A stretch of 64,000 nt of DNA from Hygrocybe punicea (Eukaryota; Basidiomycota; Agaricomycetes; Agaricales; Hygrophoraceae). Numbering within the stretch: the first letter of the stretch is position 1; each line of letters begins with the position of its first letter. Made by a program: the position numbers and the translations under genes. Where the stretch lies: NCBI GenBank assembly GCA_963556145.1, contig OY744461.1:5280891-5344890 (forward strand). Direction: 5' to 3'. The notes under the pieces are model-generated. The model was not told the DNA's origin and ran no database searches. It was given only the letters and a program-made list of their open reading frames with translations. This document shows, piece by piece, positions 57,023 to 64,000 of the stretch.

Positions 57023-59901
57023 CTAAAAATCAACCACATCACTAACTCCCAAGAGGACAAGCCATTGAACATTAAAGCTGAGATGCACTTGACCAGCCTT
57101 GGTCCTGTACGTATGTGCAGTATAGCCCACAGCGGCCAAGGAATTCTTCGGAGCTTCACCTGGCCACAAGGGTAGATTTTCTAACTTGTCCAGGTCAAGC
57201 AAGGGGTCAAATTCTGGCTTTCTGCCATCGTAAATAGGAACTAACAGACCGCCATAATCAGTCTTCCATAGGACACACAAACAGATTACACATACCAGTG
57301 TCATGATAGTCCAGAACAGGTTTGAATGGCTTTTGCCGGCCGATAGGTTTGGATGGAGAGGCGGAAAACTCAGCATCTGCAGTCTTGGTAGGAGTGGAAT
57401 GCTGCTGAACCCTAGGAGCCGTCCCAGGATACTTGGAAAAGAAACTGAAGCCTGGAGATGTAGGTGCAGGACCAGTGGGCTTGGCTTCTTTGACGGGAGA
57501 ATCTAAATTCATGTTGATGAGCATACAATACCAATAACAGCACAGAAGTCATACTCTGCTTGAACTTGGTTCCAAAGTCTTCATTGCGAGTGTTGAAGTA
57601 TAGGACCCAGCCATATGCATTAGCATTGAGATCGGATACCAAGTCGTATTGCATGCAGAAGTGGGAAGCGAGACGTTCATGCTCCTGGATGTGAAGCACA
57701 CCACCAATCTTCTTGTTCCTGGTTTCACCGATGGGCCTGCCATAAACAAGAGAGCAGCTGTTGACTAGGATGAGAGAGACACAGATACAATGGGTGCCGG
57801 TTCCAGGTAAGACCAGGAAGCGTTGTGTCCCAAAGTTGGAGACAGTAACCTTCTCAGGATCGCTTCTAGACATGTTCACATATCGGCCTGATTGTTGGAA
57901 AGTCAACCACTTAAACAAATAGCTGAGCAGTGAATGGGATTCATCAGTACTGTTCACAAGGACAAGACACAACTCACGCTTCATCATATGGGTTGAGCAC
58001 CTCTTGCCATATTTGAAACCAAACCAAGCTTGGCGCATCGATACGGGTGTCCTCAGCCCACGGCAGTAGTTCACCCCATCTGGAATACATCCATGAGATA
58101 CATATGAGATTTGTATGAGAAGTCGCATTCATACTCACTTAAGCCAAGGCAGGTTCTCATAAGTCTTCACAATCACATAATCTTGATGGGCATCCTTCAT
58201 GACAGCAAATTTAGGGTGTTCATTCTTGTCACGAACAAATCTATGCACAGGTAATGAGTTCAAATGCACAACCTGTCAATGTAACTGAAATATACCGTGA
58301 CTTCATGACGTCCTCCCAGTAGACCGTGTTCTCATTGATCTGAGTCACCTTGTCTTTGCCTTTGTCTATTACTATATTCTTGGGCTTCTCTACTGGCTTG
58401 GTCTCCTCCTTGGCCTTATGCTTGCCTTTGTCTGAGGTGACGACTTTGCCTTTCCCAACCCCCTTCCGTATTTGCATGCTAACATGGAATCAGTGTCTAG
58501 TACCAAGCATTTTCACAGAAGACATACCTGGACTGGTTGTCGATGAAAGGGTCAGAGCGCTCAGTCACCCCACTCTCACTTTCCTCCTCATCACTGTCAC
58601 TGTTAGACACTTCTTGACCAGATGACTCATGGTCCTCCACTTCTTCCTCATCATCCTCATCGTCATTAGACATTGGATTTTTCTTGTGATGGCTGGCAAG
58701 CACAACATTATCACATGTCTTGCTGACCAACAGGACAACCCACCGAACAGGTTTTGGATTCTCACTTTCATCATCGCTGTTCTGACTCCCAGAGTCATCT
58801 AACACCTCCTCATCAGATGACTCAATAAGACACTTCCTCTTGGCAGACCTAGGTGATGTTGAGCCATAATACGTGCAAAGTCTGGACGTCATCACTTACG
58901 CTATGATAGCCGACTGCTTCTGAAGCCTCTTGACAGGACTATAGACCTCTCGGTAAGTGTGTTGTACTTCTAAGTGATGGTTTACCCACCGAGACACCAC
59001 AACAGACGGAACCTTCCTGTACTCTGGAGATCCAGTTAAAGATGTGACTTTGACCCGCTTCGCAGACTCTTTGGAGACTTGACCACCTTTGGCAGCGTAA
59101 TCTCTACAGGCAGGGTTACAGATCCAGTTTGAGGCATAGTGTGCTCAACTCACTTTGCAAATGTTATCGGCTCTAGCTTCTCATACTCAGGCGTGCCAGG
59201 TGTGGGAGGGCGGACTTTGGCAGTGGAGCTGGATGCAACAGTAAGTCTCTCACAATTACACACAAGACTGCAACTGACCGCTTGGTAGGAGACCCTTCAC
59301 GGACCTTGGCCTTGGTATCTTCATCGTCAATGAGCCTGTATTAAAACATCAGTCTCTTCCAGATACCCAAGCCTAGCTGATGCACATTACAGAATCATCG
59401 CTCCCATCTCTCTTGACCTCTCGTCTGATGTACAACAAAGAGTGAGTAGCTCAATCCAACGTTATGATCTAGAACTTACTTTACAACCTTGCGGACAAGC
59501 ACAATCTCATCGTCGCTCACCTCTTTTGCTTTGGGTTTTCTAATGTATATGAGTAACTCATACATTATCGATAGTGGGACAAGACACACCTGACTATCTT
59601 ATTGCTTCCCTTAGCGGTCTTCTTGGCAGGGATGATTTCAAGCGTGGAGTCACTAATGCAGTACAAACCAATGTGAACAAGACCAGCATAAGTATTGAGG
59701 CATGTACCTGCTAATACTGACTGCCCTCTCTCTGATAGGATCATCAGAAGTTGCAATGCAAAAAGAGATAGGCACGAACTCATCCTGGGTGGTGGACCAG
59801 TCTGTGACAGATACGGCAGACCTTGAGGACCTGGAGGACCTCAGAGGCTTGGCTTTAGTAGGAGTGGTAGCAGCAACAGCAGCAGAATGACGAGGAGGCA
59901 T
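57023..59901 (-). CDS. Gene A of the A-B cassette, unknown nuclear-type protein
   Basis: At least ten short exons read leftward from ATG at 59901 (MPPRHSAAVAATTPTKAKPL, exon 59901-59708). The N-terminal half is disordered and of mixed charge: KPKAKEVSDDEIVLVRKVVK, TPGTPEYEKLEPITFAK, a KESAKRVKV block and a long acidic run (NDDEDDEEEVEDHESSG, about 58680-58600). The C-terminal half is folded-looking: WGELLPWAEDTRIDAPSLVW, FKWLTFQQSGRYVNMSR, FGTQRFLVLPGTGTHCICVS, a HERLASHFCMQYDL block, a Pro-rich linker and a final VPIYDGRKPEFDPLLDLD ... HLSFNVQWLVLLG. There is no known domain to my eye. It diverges from gene B with about 147 bases between the two ATGs and converges on gene C. It appears largely intact. 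Function unknown. Confidence 0.55.
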
Positions 59902-60048
59902 CTTTGTAGGTGGTAGATCGAATGAACAAACCAAATGTCATGTGTTGTTTGTAGGTCGACTTATAGCTGGATATTTGCAGATATTTGATCATTATCAACA
60001 CTAGCGCACAGTAAAGATCTCTTGTCACCTTCTGAAGAATCACCAGCC
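59902..60048. promoter_or_regulatory. Shared divergent promoter region of A and B
   Basis: The 147-base gap between the start codons of A (minus) and B (plus) must hold both promoters and 5' leaders. No specific factor site is recognised. The same head-to-head layout exists at about 44222-44771 between B' and A'. Confidence 0.4.
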
Positions 60049-61215
60049 ATGGACGAACACTATGACTTTTCCACAGCCAGTAAGTGACTATGTGTAGATG
60101 TACTAGAAACCCGACGACTGACATACATTGGATGGAGGCAACACTCTACGATCCATCACAGAGGAACGTGTAAAATCCAAGCCAGACATACAAATATCTG
60201 CCATTAACCATGTGAGTGGTATATCATTGATAACAGGATGGGTCTGATCATTTTCAGGACTATACTGCTCAATTTGAGGTCATGTCCACCATGCATCCTA
60301 CTCGGTGGCGCATGTTGCGGACCATGGATAGTGGTGACAAAGAAGAACTCATACTGCATGTTCAAGGCATCTTGACCTTGAAAGAACTTCCACCTATTCA
60401 AGAGCAGTGAGTTGACTCTGTTATTTATGAATTATCAGCTGATATAACAGAGCAGACGCAAAAATAAACCTGAAGATGCGAAGTTTCTCCGTCAATTTGT
60501 TCAGCTGACTGGCTTAGACACATCAATGTTTAATATGGCGGTTCACAACATCAGAACATTGTATGCAGAGTTTTCACGTCACTTCCAAGCAAGCAATATC
60601 CACGTCTGGAATCCTGATACATTCATGACACATCCTGCACTCAACATTTATAACCGCTACTTCTACACCACCAAGGAATGTCCCAACCAAGCAGCCATAG
60701 GGCTTGGAGACACCGTAGACCCTCACCACACACTGGCAGCAATGGGTCTTGCATCCGGTCTCATTCACACAGGCGACAACCAGGTTGAGTACTTCAAGTT
60801 CACTACAGACAGAAAGTGAGTTGTGCTCTGTTGAATGAAGGATATCTAACCGCAGTAACCACAGAATCTCTCCAGCCAACCCCATGACCTTCCATGTAGG
60901 TGACATTGTGGAGGTGAACTTCTCTGTCGTTATGATGCCGGTGAAGCAGAGCAAGCATCAGATGATGTTAGTGTTACGAGGCCTGGCTTTGTTAGATGGC
61001 AGTTTAACTATGGTAAGGGAGAGACACGTCTTGCACCCATATCAAACTAAACAACCTTATATCAGCTTGCCCAGACCAAGCGCATTAGCAAGATCTCATT
61101 GTCATCCCACCAGCAGGTGTCAGCTCTCGCTCTCAAGAGGAAGACATGTTACGATGAAGATGAAGAGAGAGAGGTTCAACAGATCAGAAAGAGGGTTATG
61201 GACATGTCTGTGTGA
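60049..61215 (+). CDS. Gene B of the A-B cassette, unknown protein
   Basis: Exons joined by short introns, from ATG at 60049 (MDEHYDFSTA) to TGA at 61213. Blocks in order: TLRSITEERVKSKPDIQISA, YTAQFEVMSTMHPTRWRML, EELILHVQGILTLKELPPI, FVQLTGLDTSMFNMAVHNIR, NPDTFMTHPALNIYNRYFY, VDPHHTLAAMGLASGLIHTG, a beta-rich MTFHVGDIVEVNFSVVMMPV ... MMLVLRGLALLDGS, and a basic tail (LALKRKTCYDEDEEREVQQI). It aligns over most of its length with B' at 42719-44221. No enzymatic motif is visible; the VGDIVEV part looks like a small beta-barrel. The gene seems intact, since intron borders such as GTGAGT...TTTCAG keep the frame. Confidence 0.55.
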
Positions 61216-61475
61216 CGTACTATATCTTCATAATGTACAATACACTGTAGACCTTGCCAAGAAGTGGTGTCAAGTACAATCATGGGTTGACAAGGAGAGG
61301 TTGAAACTTCCTAAAATGCTCCAAATCTGCGTCTCGACTAATTTCAAACTCAGAAGTGAAGCAAAGCTTCAAAAGATTTATTCCCACGGTTACAATTTTG
61401 TAGTAAAGCTTATAATCAATCGAAAAGATGACCCGGCCATTTTTTGGTGGGCCCCAAAGATGATAGAACGATTCC
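61216..61475. other. Gap between gene B and the helicase
   Basis: 260 bases between two convergent 3' ends. No gene is supported and no Helitron CTRR terminus was recognised with confidence. Confidence 0.35.
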
Positions 61476-63208
61476 TTATAAATAAGGACTCGTAATAATT
61501 CTCTTTTTCCTACTCAAAAGTTGTGTCTCATCATGTTCATCATAAGTACGTTTCAAATTTTGCTTTACTGGTGAGCTTCCTTTTGCGGCCACAAAACCAA
61601 GACTGGCCTGTTGAAGTGAATTTTGCTTAGCTTTTCCATCAGTGGATTTTCCAATGAGTTGCCATGAACTGTTAACAACCACAGGGAGCATAGGTAGTGG
61701 ATCTCTGGCAGACCATCTTAATGCTGTATCTACTTTGGCAGGAACATAATCAATTCCTTTCCATAATTGATATTGACGAATCAATGTATTGCGGAGTTGC
61801 CCATTTAAGTGGTCAGGTAGTTGTCCTTCATATCTCAGCCTTGTGATATCATCTAATATTTCTTGTTCTCTGAATTCTTGTCTGAGATAGCCACTGCAAC
61901 CTCTTGTAATAACATTAGGGTCAAAACCTTGGATAATTATGGTGCCTGCTGCACTTGCACTTCTAGACAGAGCTGTGTAATATGACATATGTGAAAAACA
62001 GTTATTTAAATGTACAACATTGTAAGGGCAGGTTTTTCCCTGAGATGCATGAGCTGTCATAGCAAAGTTGGGCAGCACCCATACTTGTTGTCTTTCAACA
62101 GATTCTTTTAGGTCACTTGGAAATAGACAGTGAATTGTTTTTGTGCTCTTCACAATAGGAACAACATTATCTGGTAGACCAGGTATTTGAACCAATTGAG
62201 GTGGATTATCCAATTTCACAAAGAGTGTGTCAAGAACACGTTTATCATGAGAGCCTTTGATTGATTGCCAGCCAACAACAATGCCTTCCTGGCCTTTGGT
62301 GATGCATAATTCAGTTGCATCATTGTTTCGGATCATCACAGGCATGCCAAGACACAATAGGAGCTTTCCAGGAAAGTGTTCAGTTGCTCCATGGTTGAGT
62401 TTCCAAATCTCAAGTTGTTCATCAAAATCAATCTGATTTGATTTGTGAATTGTCTTTGATGCCACTTTGGATTTCCCCCATTTGGTTTTATTAGCTGGAT
62501 CACTTTCTTTGCCCCATTTGTCTATAGAGTAGAAGTGGGTCAACTTTTGATTTGTATCCTCTGCAAAACGCTTACATTCAATAGTGTTGCCGTAGTTCGG
62601 TTCCGAACCTAGCCGAACCCGGTTCAAACCCCGAACCGAACCCGGGGTTCAGTCTAAGTTCAGCCAAATGCTGAACCGGACCGCGGGTTCGGTTCAGGGT
62701 TTCGAGGCTGGCCGGATTTCCTGAACAGCTCCAAACCGCGTCCAAACCGCGAACGCGGATATTTTTAAGGTATTTATTTCATTGGTTTTTCAGATTTCTT
62801 TACTTACTTTTTCGCGTTAAACAATATCATGTGACCATTACAGGTTTCTTCACGCAACAACGCAAGGCCAATGAACGCGACACAATGTCGCGTTCGTGAA
62901 TACAGGTAAGTCTCGTAAATACTCTTAACTTTACTAATATTATCTGCCACAGGCAACTTGACCGCGACCACATCGCGAGCACACCACCATGGCACAACAT
63001 GGATCCCAACGCCAACGCCAACGGACGCGGGACAGCCGTTACACCACCACCACCACCACCACCACCAGCAACGGCAACGGCAACGACAACGTCAACAACG
63101 ACGATGGCAACAACGATGACGGCAACGGCCAGCAGCAGCAGCAGCAGCAGCAACGGCGGCAACAGCAGCAGCAGCAGGTGCTGCATCAAGCCATCCAACG
63201 CCAAGGAA

Positions 63209-63261
63209 CCTCGCGAACACGAGCTGACGCGTCAACTGACGCGTGGACGTCGTTCGCGAGG
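63209..63261. repeat. Nested palindromic module (family 3 copy b, first)
   Basis: Outer CCTCGCGAAC/GTTCGCGAGG surrounds inner ACGCGTCA/TGACGCGT, both perfect inverted repeats. Confidence 0.9.
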
Positions 63262-63418
63262 TGTTCGCGAGGTATTCGGCACCAAGAAGGATAACGGGAG
63301 CGTGGGTGTACGCTCCCATCTCCACGGCGGCTCATCCAATGCCGGCAGCATCAGCAGCAACAACAGCAACGGCGCAGCAGCAGCAGCAGCGCCGGACGGC
63401 TCCCCCACAGCCCAACTA

Positions 63419-63480
63419 CCTCGCGAAGTGCAGCGCCGTATCGATTGATACGTGCCTGCCATTCGCGAGGAGAATAGAGC
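63419..63480. repeat. Nested palindromic module (family 3 copy b, second)
   Basis: Outer CCTCGCGAA/TTCGCGAGG surrounds inner CGTATC-GATT-GATACG (63437-63452). Confidence 0.9.
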
Positions 63481-64000
63481 TCATGGGGTGAGCCCACCTC
63501 GGTTTGGGGTTCAGACCGCGTCTGAACCCAGACCGAACGCGGTGAGACGGTTCGACGCCGTCTGGGTCCAGGTTTGGCCATGCGCCAAACCGGACCCGAA
63601 GTTCAGTTCGCGGTTCCGCCAAAAAGGGTCGGAACCGGACCGAACTGAACTTCGGCAACACTAACATCCAAGCTGATTGATTCTGTCTTTTTGAGAGTGC
63701 ACCCCACAGATGATAGCAACATTTCTGAAGTTTTTTGCAGCAACATTTGGCTGATCTGAGCGTTTGCCAGCAATTCTCTTTCTCAGAAATCTGATGTCTT
63801 CAGGGGTGCATGCACCATATCGCATGTTCACTAAAGTTGTTTGCAATGATGCATCATCAGGTGTTTGTGTCTTTTGACACATATTTTCTCTCAAAATGAC
63901 AACTGTTGTGATCTGATGCCAGAGTGCTTTGCCAATAGCTGCTTCTTGATAAGGTGGCTTCAGGCCAGAATCTATTTGTGTTCCTACTGAACCACTATAC

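Larger units (their letters stand above)
62582..63663. mobile_element. hAT element, family 3, copy b, inside the helicase gene
   Basis: 1082 bp, starting TAGTGTTGCCGTAGTTCGG and ending AACTTCGGCAACACTA, with the target duplication ACATTCAA (62574-62581) and ACATCCAA (63664-63671), 7 of 8 matching. The interior has CAG tracts (about 63120-63180), two nested palindromes (63209-63261, 63419-63480) and GGTTCGG-type subterminal repeats, colinear with the outer parts of 31130-33704. No transposase. Confidence 0.9.
61476..64000 (-). pseudogene. PIF1-like Helitron helicase, C-terminal part, split by a hAT insertion
   Basis: The frame enters from beyond the right edge (64000-63672) with helicase sequence (MRYGACTPEDIRFLRKRIAG, NVAAKNFRNVAIICGVHSQK). 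It is cut after INQLG by a 1082-bp insertion and resumes at 62573 with KRFAEDTNQKLTHFYSIDKW. It continues through GKLLLCLGMPVMIRNNDATE, ITKGQEGIVVGW, FAMTAHASQGKTCPYNVVHL and YYTALSRSASAAGTIIIQGF to the stop at 61476. The order matches the end of PIF1/RecD-type helicases of DUF6570-type mushroom Helitrons. Apart from the insertion the frame is open, so the helicase was intact when the hAT element landed. Walker A and the Rep part would lie beyond the window. Confidence 0.85.

Noticed and set aside
45320..64000. DUF6570 fragment and PIF1 helicase as two halves of one Helitron
   Set aside because: On the minus strand the N-terminal DUF6570 part lies downstream of the C-terminal helicase part, so the order is wrong for one split gene. 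They are better read as pieces of two insertions.

Overview
The window looks like nuclear DNA of a filamentous basidiomycete, most likely an Agaricomycete. This is inferred from short introns with GT...AG borders and CTAAC-type branch points, Helitron proteins of the mushroom type (Rep-helicase, DUF6570, PIF1-like), a RecQ-type helicase fragment, and a TET/JBP-like 2-oxoglutarate oxygenase of the kind expanded in mushroom genomes. It is a repeat-dominated region. Only one conserved housekeeping gene is clearly intact: a tRNA threonylcarbamoyladenosine dehydratase (TCD) gene with six exons at 12.4-14.1 kb.

Layout. 0.3-8.6 kb: a Helitron on the minus strand, with one nonsense codon in its Rep-helicase, lying between two diverged direct copies of a roughly 1.2-kb repeat. 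9.0-9.7 kb: a RecQ helicase remnant followed by a long near-perfect hairpin. 10.7-12 kb: an old TIR element. 12.1-14.1 kb: a small unknown exon that overlaps the TCD start by ATGA. 14.6-15.1 kb: a young hAT element. 16-20.3 kb: a degenerate multi-exon gene split by another hAT element. 20.6-27.6 kb: tandem arrays, CAG-rich repeat DNA, a foldback element and a broken Ty3-type gag-protease. 28.9-29.8 kb: a 291-bp satellite. 30.3-33.7 kb: hAT elements nested inside each other. 33.9-41 kb: a tandem array, an unknown degenerate gene, a large TIR element of about 3.2 kb and a 1.2-kb hAT element holding a solo LTR.

42.7-47.2 kb and 54.1-61.2 kb carry two copies of a divergently arranged gene pair, called A and B here. 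The second copy lies next to the TET/JBP-like gene, and each copy lies next to a Helitron protein fragment. Between them, 47.86-52.95 kb is a very young LTR element that lacks reverse transcriptase and carries a third, diverged LTR in its middle. 61.5-64 kb is the C-terminal half of a PIF1/Helitron helicase, cut by a 1.08-kb hAT insertion.

The strongest unexplained signals are these. First, a nested inverted-repeat module (outer arms like CCTCGCGAA/TTCGCGAGG around a second, variable palindrome) recurs in four hAT-like insertions, and paralogous copies show paired compensatory changes. Second, the divergent A-B cassette. Third, a short exon-like segment ending in a 5' splice site recurs in elements with unrelated termini. 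All calls come from reading the sequence; no database search was possible.
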